A stretch of 48,053 nucleotides of DNA from Acidobacteriaceae bacterium (GCA_030037705.1 JASHQE010000332.1:1-48053); one strand, 5' to 3'; counted from the stretch's first letter, positions 8,844-17,852 are shown. Notes: generated by a model not told the origin, from the sequence alone. Numbers and translations: made by a program.

Positions 8844-9859
8844 TTCTGGCGGGAGACGTAGGCGGCACCAAGGTCCACCTGGCGCTGTATGAGTTTACGG
8901 ATGGGGACCTGAAACATGCCCGCGATCAACAGTTTCCAGCCAAGGAGTATTCAGGTCTGGAAGAAATCGTCAAAGAGTTCATCGTCACGGAAAAGGTGAC
9001 GGCGGCGTGCTTTGGCGTGCCGGGCCCCGTCCGCGAAGGCCGTCTGCGCCTGACCAACCTGCCCTGGACGCTGGATAGCCGCGAGCTCTCCACTCATCTC
9101 AAGATCGACTATGTCTTCCTCATTAACGATCTCCAGGCCAACGGCTATGGCATTGCGGAGCTCTCCTCTGAGCAGGTCTACACCTTGAGCGAGGGCGACG
9201 CGCGCCAGATCGGCAACCGCGCGCTCATCTCGGCGGGAACCGGTCTTGGCGAGGCCTTCCTCATCTGGGATGGCCGCGATTACGTGCCATATCCCTCTGA
9301 AGGCGGCCACTCGGACTTCGCGCCACGCAATGAGGATGAGATCGATCTGCTGCGCTTCCTCATGCAGAAGTACAATGGGCGCATCAGCTTTGAGCGCGTG
9401 GTGAGCGGGCAGGGACTGACCAATTGCTACGAGTTTCTGCGCGAGGTGCGTGGCGTGGAAGAGCCGGCATGGCTGGCGGAGCGCATGACCACGGGAGACC
9501 CGAACGCCGTCATTACTGAGCTGGCCATGGCAGCTAAGAGCGAAATTTGCGAGAAGGCGCTGGATATGTTTGTTTCCGCTTACGGGGCGGAGGCGGGAAA
9601 CCTGGCGCTGAAGATTCTCTCGGCTGGCGGTCTTTACGTGGGCGGCGGCATCGCGCCGCGGATTCTCGAGAAGCTCAAAGACGGCACGTTCATGAAGGCC
9701 TTCAGCGACAAAGGCCGTCTGAGCCAGTTGCTGCTGCATATGCCTGTGCGCGTGATTCTTGAAAGCCGCACCGCGCTGATTGGCGCTGCGGCTTATGCCG
9801 AAGCCCGGGCCGCGGAGTTGAGCGGGATTTCGCCGCGGGCGGCCAGCGTAAAGTTTTAG
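8840..9859 (+). CDS. glk: Glucokinase
   Basis: ATP-dependent glucokinase of the bacterial Glk family (339 residues, usual size about 320-340), producing glucose 6-phosphate in the cytoplasm. The N-terminal phosphate loop reads GDVGGTKVHLALYE, the sugar site carries INDLQANGYG with the presumed catalytic Asp97, followed by SAGTGLGEAFL and EGGHSDFAP. GGIAPRIL near the C-terminus matches the adenosine motif. It starts within the stop of pgl (ATGA overlap). With pgl, GH97 and GH42 nearby it fits use of glucose freed from oligosaccharides. Confidence 0.92.
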   Translation: MILAGDVGGTKVHLALYEFTDGDLKHARDQQFPAKEYSGLEEIVKEFIVTEKVTAACFGVPGPVREGRLRLTNLPWTLDSRELSTHLKIDYVFLINDLQANGYGIAELSSEQVYTLSEGDARQIGNRALISAGTGLGEAFLIWDGRDYVPYPSEGGHSDFAPRNEDEIDLLRFLMQKYNGRISFERVVSGQGLTNCYEFLREVRGVEEPAWLAERMTTGDPNAVITELAMAAKSEICEKALDMFVSAYGAEAGNLALKILSAGGLYVGGGIAPRILEKLKDGTFMKAFSDKGRLSQLLLHMPVRVILESRTALIGAAAYAEARAAELSGISPRAASVKF

Positions 9860-9940
9860 AGCATTTCTCTTCTTATCGGTTCACAAAACCACAAAGTGCA
9901 CACCGCCATTCAGGTTTGCGGCTATTCTGTTTGCAACCGC

Positions 9941-11335
9941 ATGAGCTTCGCGCACACGATTGCTAACCGCCGCTACACCTTTGGCAGCCTGCGCGAGCTG
10001 CTGGCCAAGGCTACGCCTTTGCGCAGCGGTGATGTGCTTGCCGGGATAGCCGCTGAATCTGCAGAGGAGCGCGTGGCCGCGCAGTTCGCGCTGGCTGACT
10101 TGCCGCTTGCGCATTTTCTCTCTGAGCAAGTTGTGCCGTATGAAGACGACGAGGTCACGCGGCTCATTGTCGACACGCATAACGCAGGAGCATTTGCCCC
10201 GGTGCGTTCCTTTACAGTAGGCGAGCTGCGCGACTGGCTGCTCAGCGACGAAGCCACGCTGGAGCGTCTTGCCGCGCTGGGACCGGGATTTACGCCGGAG
10301 ATGGTTGCAGCCGTAAGCAAGCTGATGCGCGTGCAAGACCTGATCGCCGCGGCCGCGAAGATTCGCGTAGTGACCCGCTTTCGCACCACGGTCGGATTGC
10401 CCGGCAGGCTGAGCGCACGGCTGCAGCCCAATCATCCAACAGACTCACCCGCTGGCATCGCGGCTTCGATTCTCGACGGCCTGCTGCTCGGGTCCGGCGA
10501 CGCTGTCATCGGCGTGAATCCTGCCGGCGACGGCGTAGAGGTGACCGCACAACTGTTGCGCATGATGGACACTCTGCGCGAGCGATTCCGCATTCCGGTG
10601 CAAAGCTGCGTGCTGGCGCACATCACCACGCAGATGGCCGCGCTCGCGCATGATGCGCCCGTCGACTTGCTGTTTCAGTCGATCGCCGGAACCGAAGCGG
10701 CCAATCGCAGCTTTGGAGTCAATCTCGCACTGCTCACGGAAGCACATGAAGCAGGGCAAGCGCTCAAGAGGGGTGCGGTGTGTGTGGATGGGCAGATCGG
10801 CAGCAATATCCTGTACTTTGAAACCGGTCAAGGTTCCGCGCTCTCAGCCAATGCACATTACGGCGCAGGCGGTCTCGGAGTTGACCAGCAGACCCTCGAA
10901 GCACGCGCCTACGCTGTGGCTAGACACTTCCGGCCTATGCTCGTGAATACCGTGGTGGGCTTTATCGGACCCGAATATTTGTATGACGGCAAGCAGATTC
11001 TACGCGCGGGCCTGGAAGACCACTTCTGCGGCAAACTGCTGGGCCTGCCCATGGGTTGCGATGTGTGCTACACGAATCACGCCGAGGCCGACCAGGACGA
11101 TATGGACACGCTGCTCACATTGCTGGGAGTGGCCGGCGTGAATTACATCATGGGCGTGCCCGGCGCAGACGACGTAATGCTCAATTACCAGAGCACCAGC
11201 TTTCATGACGCTCTCTATTTACGCCGCGTGCTCGGCCTCAGGCCCGCGCCGGAGTTTGAGGCGTGGATGGAAGGCGATGGGTTTGGCCGACTCGCGCTCG
11301 AAGCGCGCCATCCGGAAAGACTGCTGACGGTATGA
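9941..11335 (+). CDS. eutB: Ethanolamine ammonia-lyase, large subunit
   Basis: Catalytic subunit of adenosylcobalamin-dependent ethanolamine ammonia-lyase, which turns ethanolamine into acetaldehyde and ammonia. The 464-residue length fits the family. Seen: LREL-AKA-PLRSGD-LAGIAA near the N-terminus, HNAGAFAP, GLPGRLSARLQPNHPTD, GDAVIGVNPAGD, FETGQGSALSANAHYG, and the C-terminal CDVCYTNHAEADQDDMD and NYIMGVPGADDVMLNYQS. ATG 9941 is used because the family starts near MSFAHT; an in-frame GTG at 9896 has no support. It overlaps eutC by four bases. No shell, reactivase or acetaldehyde dehydrogenase gene is beside it, so this is not a full eut operon. Confidence 0.94.
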   Translation: MSFAHTIANRRYTFGSLRELLAKATPLRSGDVLAGIAAESAEERVAAQFALADLPLAHFLSEQVVPYEDDEVTRLIVDTHNAGAFAPVRSFTVGELRDWLLSDEATLERLAALGPGFTPEMVAAVSKLMRVQDLIAAAAKIRVVTRFRTTVGLPGRLSARLQPNHPTDSPAGIAASILDGLLLGSGDAVIGVNPAGDGVEVTAQLLRMMDTLRERFRIPVQSCVLAHITTQMAALAHDAPVDLLFQSIAGTEAANRSFGVNLALLTEAHEAGQALKRGAVCVDGQIGSNILYFETGQGSALSANAHYGAGGLGVDQQTLEARAYAVARHFRPMLVNTVVGFIGPEYLYDGKQILRAGLEDHFCGKLLGLPMGCDVCYTNHAEADQDDMDTLLTLLGVAGVNYIMGVPGADDVMLNYQSTSFHDALYLRRVLGLRPAPEFEAWMEGDGFGRLALEARHPERLLTV

Positions 11336-12111
11336 GCGGAATCACGCGCGCCAAGCCGGTTGCCGGCCCGGTCGCCGGTCTGGCAGCGCGGCTGCGCGCG
11401 TTGACGCCGGCTCGCGTGGGCCTGGGCCGCACGGGGGCGAGCGTGGCCACTCGCGATCTGCTCGACTTTCAACGGTGCCACGCGCTGGCGCGCGATGCCG
11501 TTCAAGCGCGCCTGGAGAGCGCAGCTCTGGCAAGAACTCTAGGCGCGATCGTTGGAGGCAGCGTTTTTCGTCTGCATTCGGCGGCGACGGATCGCGCAAC
11601 GTATCTGCAGCGGCCTGATCTAGGCCGAAGGCTCGATGAGACAAGCCGAACCTTATTGCTGGAACGGGCAGAATCAAAATCGCGCGATTTGGCCTTGATC
11701 GTCGCCGACGGCCTTTCCGCACTTGCTGTCGAACGGCATGTTGCTCCGCTGTTCGAGGAGTTGCTGCCGAAGCTCGCGGGCTGGCGGCTCGCTCCCATGT
11801 GCATCGTCGAGCAGGGCCGCGTGGCCATTGGTGACGAGATCGGCGCTTTGCTCGGCGCACAGATCGCAGTGGTGTTGATCGGCGAGCGGCCAGGACTGAG
11901 CTCTCCCGATTCGCTCGGCGCTTACATCACCTGGGAACCGCAGCCCGGCCGTGTGGACGCCGAGCGCAACTGCATCTCAAACATTCGCGCCGAAGGACTT
12001 AGCTGCACACGGGCTGCGGCGCAGCTTGAGGTTATCCTGAGTGCAGCGCGGCGCCTGCAGCTCACCGGCGTGGCGCTCAAAAACGAGGCAGGTTTGCTTC
12101 AGAAAGGTTGA
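11332..12111 (+). CDS. eutC: Ethanolamine ammonia-lyase, small subunit
   Basis: Small subunit that completes the cobalamin site of ethanolamine ammonia-lyase; 259 residues. Recognisable motifs are ARVGLGRTGAS, LLDFQRCHALARDAV, LIVADGLSALAVERH, QGRVAIGDEIGALLGA, LIGERPGLSSPDSLGAYITW, and ERNCISNIR. The ATG at 11332 lies inside the eutB stop region (ATGA overlap), which is the expected coupling of the two subunits. An upstream in-frame start inside eutB is not needed. Three bases separate its stop from the next small gene. Confidence 0.94.
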   Translation: MSGITRAKPVAGPVAGLAARLRALTPARVGLGRTGASVATRDLLDFQRCHALARDAVQARLESAALARTLGAIVGGSVFRLHSAATDRATYLQRPDLGRRLDETSRTLLLERAESKSRDLALIVADGLSALAVERHVAPLFEELLPKLAGWRLAPMCIVEQGRVAIGDEIGALLGAQIAVVLIGERPGLSSPDSLGAYITWEPQPGRVDAERNCISNIRAEGLSCTRAAAQLEVILSAARRLQLTGVALKNEAGLLQKG

Positions 12112-12114
12112 AGC

Positions 12115-12399
12115 GTGTTCAGCATTCTCGGCCAGTGGATCTTCCGCGCCTTCATCTCAATGGCGGTCTGTTTTCTGGTGACCTACACCGGCGATTGGAC
12201 CGTCTTTCACCTGCGCGGCTCGCCCATGGCCACGGCAACCATCAATCGCTATATGGGCGTTCCTCTTAAGGGGCAAAAGGAGGAGTACGATTACCTTGGC
12301 AGCTTCACCGTGCCGTGTTCCGTCTCCCTGTTCCCGCAGGGAGGCCACGATCCTTGCTGGCGGCTGCGCCAGCATCCCGATCAATGGGAAAACCTCTAA
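12115..12399 (+). CDS. Small membrane protein of unknown function behind eutC
   Basis: A 94-residue protein starting with GTG three bases after the eutC stop; the GAAAGG inside the eutC end is its likely ribosome binding site. One hydrophobic helix lies at about residues 8-26 (FRAFISMAVCFLVTYTGDW), followed by a short soluble tail with two Cys (CSVSL and CWRLR). I do not recognise a family. The tight spacing suggests it is co-transcribed with eutBC, but nothing in the sequence ties it to ethanolamine use. Confidence 0.6.
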   Translation: MFSILGQWIFRAFISMAVCFLVTYTGDWTVFHLRGSPMATATINRYMGVPLKGQKEEYDYLGSFTVPCSVSLFPQGGHDPCWRLRQHPDQWENL

Positions 12400-12432
12400 A
12401 CAAGCGCGAAGTTGGCGGGAATTGACATGTAA

Positions 12433-12612
12433 AGACGCATACAAGACGACGACGGCACTTACAACTCCCGCTGTCTCGATTGTTTTTTCAGCATCGCCTT
12501 ATCCATCGAAACCGAAGCCGAGCTTGACCGGCTTGAAGCCAATCATCTCTGCCCGGAAAGACTTTTGGCCGAGCTCAACTCTCAGGCGCAAGTTCGCGCT
12601 ACGGAAAAGTGA
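12433..12612 (+). pseudogene. Possible small two-Cys protein lacking a normal start
   Basis: An open frame of 59 codons with no ATG, GTG or TTG at its upstream end; it opens directly after a TAA at 12430-12432. The encoded text DDDGTYNSRCLDCFFSIA, followed by an acidic helix and a final HLCPERLLAEL, looks like a real small protein with a CxxC-type pair (C-L-D-C) and a later Cys. A neighbouring frame upstream of the GACGACGAC run (LTCKDAYK) would join it after a one-base shift, so it may be a frameshifted remnant. Identification is tentative. Confidence 0.35.
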
Positions 12613-12648
12613 CGGCTGCGCGAAGCGACCTATGCATTGCGCGATGGA

Positions 12649-13476
12649 CTACTGCGCCGTTCCCGTCTCAAGAAGCACGAACGAATTTCCATCGGGGTCT
12701 TGCACGAAAACGAGCTTCTTTTGCAGGTTTGCGCTCAACCCGGCTGCCTGCAGTTGCTCAGCCGCCTTGCGCGCATCGGCAACCGGAAAAAGCGATTGCA
12801 CCTTGAGACCCGGCCTGTACTGAGGCAGCTCGATGCGCAGGTCGTCATTTCCGGAGAGACTAAGGCGAAGGCCGCTCCCCGTGTCGTCCACATCGAAACC
12901 AAGATCGGTGTAAAAGCGGCGCGCCGCCTTCAAGTCAGTGACTGGAAGCTCGAAACCCAGCAGCTCAGTGGAGATGCGATTGGGACCGAGATGTTGACCT
13001 TTATCGAGAGTGTGGCGTGAGCCGGGCATGTACTGCGTGAACTCGGTGACGCGGCCGTCAGGATCAATGACTACGGAAAGCAGATTGCCGGCGCCGGCCT
13101 TTTTCACGGGCGTCGGTTTCTCGCCGCGGGCGTTGAGCACGGGTACAAACGCGTCGAGGTCGCCGACCTCATAGCAAACATGCATCCAGCCGAGCTGCTG
13201 CGAGGGATCGGTCTGCGGATAGATCTCAAGAAACTGGCGGTCGTTGATCTTGACGAAGACTTCGGTCGTCTTGCCGTTCGCAGTCGAGGCAAAGGATTCC
13301 TCGTAGCCGAGCTTCGCCAAAAAGGCCAGCTCCTGTTCAAGATTTTTTACGCGATAGGCAACGTGCGCAATACCCATAATCTGGCCTGTCGGCTGAGGGG
13401 CCTGCGCACTGGAGCAGAGCACACTTGCGTTCAGAACGACGAACGCCAAAATGGAAATCCACCGGATCCTCTTCAT
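12649..13476 (-). CDS. Secreted protein with two VOC (glyoxalase-like) domains
   Basis: A 275-residue exported protein: signal peptide MKRIRWISILAFVVLNASVL-CSSAQA, then two VOC/glyoxalase-fold modules. The first begins IMGIAHVAYRVKNLEQELAF and holds FLEIYPQTDP and WMHVCYEVGDL; the second begins LLGFELPVTDLKAARRFYTD-LGF and ends FVQDPDGNSFVLLE. VOC proteins are usually metal-dependent lyases, dioxygenases or binding proteins; the substrate is not evident. GGAGG ten bases ahead supports the ATG at 13476. It is the last of three minus-strand genes after kduD and kdgF, so a role in sugar-acid handling is possible but unproven. Confidence 0.82.
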   Translation of the reverse strand: MKRIRWISILAFVVLNASVLCSSAQAPQPTGQIMGIAHVAYRVKNLEQELAFLAKLGYEESFASTANGKTTEVFVKINDRQFLEIYPQTDPSQQLGWMHVCYEVGDLDAFVPVLNARGEKPTPVKKAGAGNLLSVVIDPDGRVTEFTQYMPGSRHTLDKGQHLGPNRISTELLGFELPVTDLKAARRFYTDLGFDVDDTGSGLRLSLSGNDDLRIELPQYRPGLKVQSLFPVADARKAAEQLQAAGLSANLQKKLVFVQDPDGNSFVLLETGTAQ

Positions 13477-13508
13477 GTTGAATCAATCCTCCAGAGCCGC
13501 GGAAGTGC

Positions 13509-13850
13509 TCATCCAGCATAGTCTTCGCGATAGGGCGTAAAGATATCCAGCACTTCGGAGTCTTCGAACGCAGACGCCCGGTGATCGATATCGCCGTTCA
13601 CCACTACGCTGTCGCCGCTACGCAAATCCCAGCTGTTGCCTTCGGCTTCAAACCGGATGTGGCCGCGCACTACGTACACCATTTGATGATGCGGATGCGT
13701 GTGGCGTGCGCCGTTCCAACCTTTTTCAAAGGTATGGCGAACCAGCATCAGTTGTGGACTGTAAGCCAGTACCTGGCGCCGCATTCCCGGCTCCGGAGTC
13801 GTCACTTGGGTTGCGTCGGTTGCAGCGTAAACCACTCCGCGGTTGGACAT
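13509..13850 (-). CDS. kdgF: KdgF-like cupin (unsaturated uronate linearisation)
   Basis: A 113-residue single-domain cupin. The pattern GMRRQVLAYSPQLMLVRHTFEKG, then HTHPHHQMVYVVRGHIRF, GDSVVVNGDIDHRA and the ending LDIFTPYREDY closely follows KdgF, which opens 4,5-unsaturated monouronates from pectin or alginate to the linear ketouronate. The metal-binding His residues of cupin motif 1 (H-T-H-P-H-H) and the His of motif 2 (DHRA) are present. GGAGAAGAA just ahead of ATG 13850 fixes the start; an in-frame start at 13880 is disfavoured. It lies downstream of kduD on the same strand, consistent with one pathway. Confidence 0.8.
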   Translation of the reverse strand: MSNRGVVYAATDATQVTTPEPGMRRQVLAYSPQLMLVRHTFEKGWNGARHTHPHHQMVYVVRGHIRFEAEGNSWDLRSGDSVVVNGDIDHRASAFEDSEVLDIFTPYREDYAG

Positions 13851-13916
13851 TTCTTCTCCATTCTTTTCCACGCACCGCAAACAGCACAGGAATAACGCTC
13901 GTCGGCTCAGACCAAC

Positions 13917-14678
13917 TTAGCGATTCATCCATCCGCCGTCCACAATAAGAATGTGGCCGTGCACATAATCGCTCGCGCTGGAGGCGAGAAACACAGCCGC
14001 ACCGGCCAGATCCTCGGGCTCACCCCATCGACCCGCTGGAATGCGTTCCAGGATCTTGGGCGCCCGTTCGGGATTATTCCGGAGCGCTTCGGTGTTGTCG
14101 GTTTCCATGTAGCCAGGCGCGATGGCATTCACGTTGACACCCTTCGCCGCCCACTCGTTGGCGAAGGCTTTCGTGAGCTGCCCTACGCCGCCTTTAGCCG
14201 CGGCGTACGACGGCACGAGAATGCCGCCCTGAAACGTCAGGAGCGAGGCGATATTGATGATTTTGCCCGAGCCACGCGCCAACATATGCCGGCCTGCGTG
14301 CTGCGTCAGGCGAAAGACGCTGCTAAGATTTACATCGATCAGCAGCTTCCAGTCTTCTTCCGAGTGCTCGATGGCCGGAGAGCGGCGAATCGTGCCGGCA
14401 TTGTTTACCAGAATATCGATGGTACCGAAGTGCCGCACGGTCTCTTCCACCAGGCGCGCGCACACTTCTTTCTGGCCCACGTCACCCGTGAGAGCAATTG
14501 ATTGTGTGCCCGCAGCGATGACCTTCTGCTTGGTCGTCTCGGGTGCGTGGCTCGAACCGTGAACCGCCACATTGGCTCCCGCTTGCGCCAGCGCAATGGC
14601 AATGGCCGCACCCAGCCCGCGCGACGATCCCGTCACCAGCGCCGTCTTGCCGTTCAGCTTGAATGTATCCAGTATCAG
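13917..14678 (-). CDS. kduD: 2-dehydro-3-deoxy-D-gluconate 5-dehydrogenase (KduD-type SDR)
   Basis: NAD(P)-dependent SDR of uronate breakdown, reducing 5-keto-4-deoxyuronate-derived diketogluconate to 2-keto-3-deoxygluconate. Visible: TGSSRGLG cofactor loop, NNAGTIRR, the Ser of NIASLLTFQGG, YAAAK catalytic pair, and the KduD-like tail ERIPAGRWGEPEDL and SSASDYVHGHILIVDGGWM. The natural N-terminus of KduD is (M)ILD-F-L-GK; here ILDTFKLNGK is preceded by CTG at 14678, with AAAGGA ten bases upstream and no ATG nearby, giving 253 residues, the normal length. GTG 14789 or 14759 in frame would add an unrelated leader. The function call is good; the CTG start is inference. Confidence 0.83.
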   Translation of the reverse strand: MILDTFKLNGKTALVTGSSRGLGAAIAIALAQAGANVAVHGSSHAPETTKQKVIAAGTQSIALTGDVGQKEVCARLVEETVRHFGTIDILVNNAGTIRRSPAIEHSEEDWKLLIDVNLSSVFRLTQHAGRHMLARGSGKIINIASLLTFQGGILVPSYAAAKGGVGQLTKAFANEWAAKGVNVNAIAPGYMETDNTEALRNNPERAPKILERIPAGRWGEPEDLAGAAVFLASSASDYVHGHILIVDGGWMNR

Positions 14679-14962
14679 GAGGGGTCGATCCTTTCGGCCA
14701 TAATGGCTGCACGCAAAAGACGGCGCTCCGCGCGGAACCAACCCGAGAATACACCGCACGCTTGCGGCTGCGCAACCGCAGCGCGCCACGTTTTGAGATC
14801 CTTCTCAAACGCGTGCCGGCAAAACTGTTTCAACCGCCCCACGCTGCAGTTCCTGTACCGGGTCCGCGCATTCCCGCTATTCTTTGGATAGAGGTCTCCT
14901 GAGCCGCGTGGAGCCGGAGATCCGCTCCCGTTTAGTAGAGGTTCCGTTCAGAGGTTTTGTCC

Positions 14963-15424
14963 ATGTCGATTCCCCCCGGATTCTCAGTGATTGCCGCCGT
15001 TGCAGGCCTTGTAGCCGTCCTGGCTTGGCGCGTCCGCGAAGGCCGGACCGCAGTAACGATCCGCAAGATACTCATCCCGCCCGTCGGCATGGCCACAGGA
15101 TTTTCGATGTTCGTGATTCCGGCCTTTCGTGTTCCGCTCACCTGGGCTATCGGTGCCTTCCTGATCGGCGCCATCGCACTGGCGTATCCCTTGCTGCTTA
15201 CCTCCCGGCTCGAACGGAATGGCGAAACCATCATGATGAAGCGCTCAGGCGCATTCTTCGCCGTGGTGGTTGTGTTGGCTGCCATCCGCTATTTGGCGCG
15301 CGGATACTTCGACAGGCTGATGACCATGGAGCAGACCGGCGGGCTCTTTTTCGTCCTCGCCTTCGGCATGATCCTGCGCTGGCGGATGAGCATGTTCTTC
15401 GAATATCGCGCGCTCACGGCCTAG
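14963..15424 (+). CDS. CcdC-like integral membrane protein (DUF1453)
   Basis: A 153-residue membrane protein with about four to five hydrophobic helices: IPPGFSVIAAVAGLVAVLAW, IRKILIPPVGMATGFSMFVI, LTWAIGAFLIGAIALAYPLL, AFFAVVVVLAAIRYLA and GGLFFVLAFGMIL. The order and the LLTSRLER and RMSMFFEYR blocks agree with the CcdC/DUF1453 family, named from the cytochrome c maturation region of Bacillus but of unclear biochemical role. GAGG nine bases before ATG 14963 supports this start over a TTG two codons upstream. It is divergent from kduD across about 280 bases that hold no other gene. Confidence 0.72.
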   Translation: MSIPPGFSVIAAVAGLVAVLAWRVREGRTAVTIRKILIPPVGMATGFSMFVIPAFRVPLTWAIGAFLIGAIALAYPLLLTSRLERNGETIMMKRSGAFFAVVVVLAAIRYLARGYFDRLMTMEQTGGLFFVLAFGMILRWRMSMFFEYRALTA

Positions 15425-15646
15425 AATCATCGAAGGCAGCTCCTCGGGTAGCCCGTCGCGGGCGCTCAAGGATGAGTCTTCAAGACTTTTGGAATAAAAT
15501 TTGAAAAATCAATGACGTGCCGTATGCCCGCTTCTCTTCCAGTTGGCAGCAAAGCACATCTTGAATGACCCTCGTTATTTGAGGCTTCACCTGGGCTGCC
15601 TTCCGCTGAAGGCCTCAGATTTGTGTTTGTGAATATAGGGTGCAAG

Positions 15647-17812
15647 GTGGACAGAAGAACATTCAGCAAATTTGCCGGCTTAGCTGCAGTCGGTGCCGCG
15701 GCCAGACCACGAGAGATTCTGGCCTATGAACAGGATGAAACCTCGACCACACATGCCGCACAAAAAGAAGCGCACGGTTCGTGGGACCACTATCTTGTGG
15801 GAGCTGCCTATTATCCGGAATGGTGGTCCTCCTCGGAATGGGAAATCGACTTTCGCGCAATGCAGGCGCTAGGCATCAATGCGGTCCGCATGGGTGAGTT
15901 TGCCTGGGCACTCTTTGAACCTGCGCCGGGAAAGTTCGACTTTTCCTGGATGGATCAGGCCGTCGATCTCGCAAGCCATCACGGCATCCGTGTGATTCTT
16001 GGCACGCCAACCGCTTCGGTCCCTCCATGGCTCTACCAGGAACATCCTGATGTTCTGAGCGGCAATGATCTTGGCCCGTACACGTACGGTGGCCGTAAAG
16101 GGTACTGCACCAGCAGTCCCAATTATCTGGCTGCCAGCAAGCGCATCGTAACCGCGCTTGCGGAGCATTACGGCCGGAATCCCACGGTGATCGGATGGCA
16201 ACTCGATAATGAGCCAGGCTATCCGTTTCAGAGCTACGATCCCATCTCCGAAAGCGCGTTTCAGAGCTGGCTCAAACAGCGCTACGGAACACTGGACGAG
16301 TTGAACCGCGTATGGAATGGCGCTTTCTGGAGTAATGCGTACTCCGACTGGTCACAAATCCATTTTCCGAGGAACTCCGCGGAGGGCGGCTGGCAACCGG
16401 CCATCAGCCTGGACTATCGCCGTTTTTTCTCGGATTCCTTCCTGAATCATCTGCGCCGCCAGGCAAACATTCTTCATGCGCACACGGCGAATCAGTTTGT
16501 CTTCACCAACTGGCCGGCTCCCACCTGGTCAGTCGATGTTTTCAAGGCTGCCGCAGAGTTTCTGGATGCGACAGCGTGGGACAATTACGTAAGCGCGCCG
16601 GGGCTGAGCCGGTTTCAGCGCCAATATACCGCAGGTTTCCTGAGCGATTTCTGCAGGTGCGCAGGGCCGCATCAACGGTTTCTCTGCGCAGAGCAGAATG
16701 CGTACGTTCCGCCGGATGCGTTGGCCGAAGGGCTGCGTTTGCAAGCTTACTGCGATCTGGCGCACGGCGCGCACGGACATCTCTACTTTGAGTGGCGGCG
16801 GCCGCTTGCCGGCAATGAAGAGCATCGTCCATCTTTCATCAAGGGCTTCGATGGGAAAATCAATCCCGACGGGCTGGTGCTTGCGCAAATCTGCAAGGAG
16901 CTTGCGCATCTTGGTCCACAAGTAGCGAAGGCAACTACGCGTGCCGATATTGCCCTGCTCTACGACTTCACCAACGAATGGGCACAGGGACTCGGCGGCG
17001 TGGGCGATCGAAATCCCCGCTACAACGGCGAGATGCAGGGCTATTACAACGGCCTCAAGGTATTGCAGCGCAATCTCGATGTGGTGCCGTTGATTGCGGA
17101 CTTGTCCCGGTATAAGGTTGTCGTCGCATCGAACCTGCGGCTCGTGGATGACGCAATCGTGGAGCAGCTAAAAGCTTTTGCATCCGGCGGCGGGATTCTC
17201 GTGCTGAATTACCGCGCAGGCACACAGAACCCGGATAACAGCATGCGCAGAACGCTGGCGCCCGGCCCGTTTGCAGAGATTGCCGGCGTGCGGTCCGAAG
17301 CAATGCTCGACCTCTTCGAATACAACACGCAGAATGGAATGCTCGACGAAAAGCACCAGGCGGAGCTGGGCATCCGCTTTGCGGATGGCAATGCCGTATT
17401 CAAGCCTCGCACCATCGTCGAGTCTCTTGTGCTGGAGGGTGCGGAGGTTCTTGCTACAGTGCAGGGCGGCGGGCCGATGGACAGCAGACCCGCTGTCACG
17501 CGCAACCGTCATGGCCAAGGTTGGGTCTTCTATGTGGGAACTGATTCGGACGACGATAGCTTCTACGAGGCATTGGCGCGCATCATCGGTACTACAGGAA
17601 AACTTGCACCCCTTATCTCGGCTCCGTATGGAGTGGAGATAACGAGCCGGGAAGAGTCCGGAACTACGTATTACTTTCTTTTGAACCTGACTGAAACTGC
17701 GCACGAGAAGATCGATTTGCCGGCGCCGATGAACGACCTCGTGAACAAGCGGGTAAACATAACTCAGATCTCGCTTGGCCCATTGGATGTGGCGGTGCTC
17801 GCATCACAGTAG
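15647..17812 (+). CDS. Beta-galactosidase, glycoside hydrolase family 42, probable Tat export
   Basis: A 721-residue GH42 beta-galactosidase. Domain order: barrel (GAAYYPEWW, GINAVRMGEFAWALFEP, LGTPTASVPPWL), an A4-type trimerisation middle domain, and a C-terminal beta domain ending SLGPLDVAVLAS. Glu189 in WQLDNEPG is the acid/base and Glu349 in LCAEQN the nucleophile by family position. The N-terminus DRRTFSKFAGLAAVGAAA has the twin-Arg pattern of a Tat signal, so it probably acts in the periplasm. GTG 15647 starts directly before this signal; GTG 15623 would add eight residues. No transport genes are beside it. Confidence 0.9.
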   Translation: MDRRTFSKFAGLAAVGAAARPREILAYEQDETSTTHAAQKEAHGSWDHYLVGAAYYPEWWSSSEWEIDFRAMQALGINAVRMGEFAWALFEPAPGKFDFSWMDQAVDLASHHGIRVILGTPTASVPPWLYQEHPDVLSGNDLGPYTYGGRKGYCTSSPNYLAASKRIVTALAEHYGRNPTVIGWQLDNEPGYPFQSYDPISESAFQSWLKQRYGTLDELNRVWNGAFWSNAYSDWSQIHFPRNSAEGGWQPAISLDYRRFFSDSFLNHLRRQANILHAHTANQFVFTNWPAPTWSVDVFKAAAEFLDATAWDNYVSAPGLSRFQRQYTAGFLSDFCRCAGPHQRFLCAEQNAYVPPDALAEGLRLQAYCDLAHGAHGHLYFEWRRPLAGNEEHRPSFIKGFDGKINPDGLVLAQICKELAHLGPQVAKATTRADIALLYDFTNEWAQGLGGVGDRNPRYNGEMQGYYNGLKVLQRNLDVVPLIADLSRYKVVVASNLRLVDDAIVEQLKAFASGGGILVLNYRAGTQNPDNSMRRTLAPGPFAEIAGVRSEAMLDLFEYNTQNGMLDEKHQAELGIRFADGNAVFKPRTIVESLVLEGAEVLATVQGGGPMDSRPAVTRNRHGQGWVFYVGTDSDDDSFYEALARIIGTTGKLAPLISAPYGVEITSREESGTTYYFLLNLTETAHEKIDLPAPMNDLVNKRVNITQISLGPLDVAVLASQ

Positions 17813-17852
17813 TGCGCGCTGCTCAATGTCGATGTACGGTCGTTAGGAGAAA

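Noticed and set aside
8951-9739. 262-codon open frame antisense to glk
   Set aside because: It lies inside a gene with full glucokinase motifs and shows no family features.
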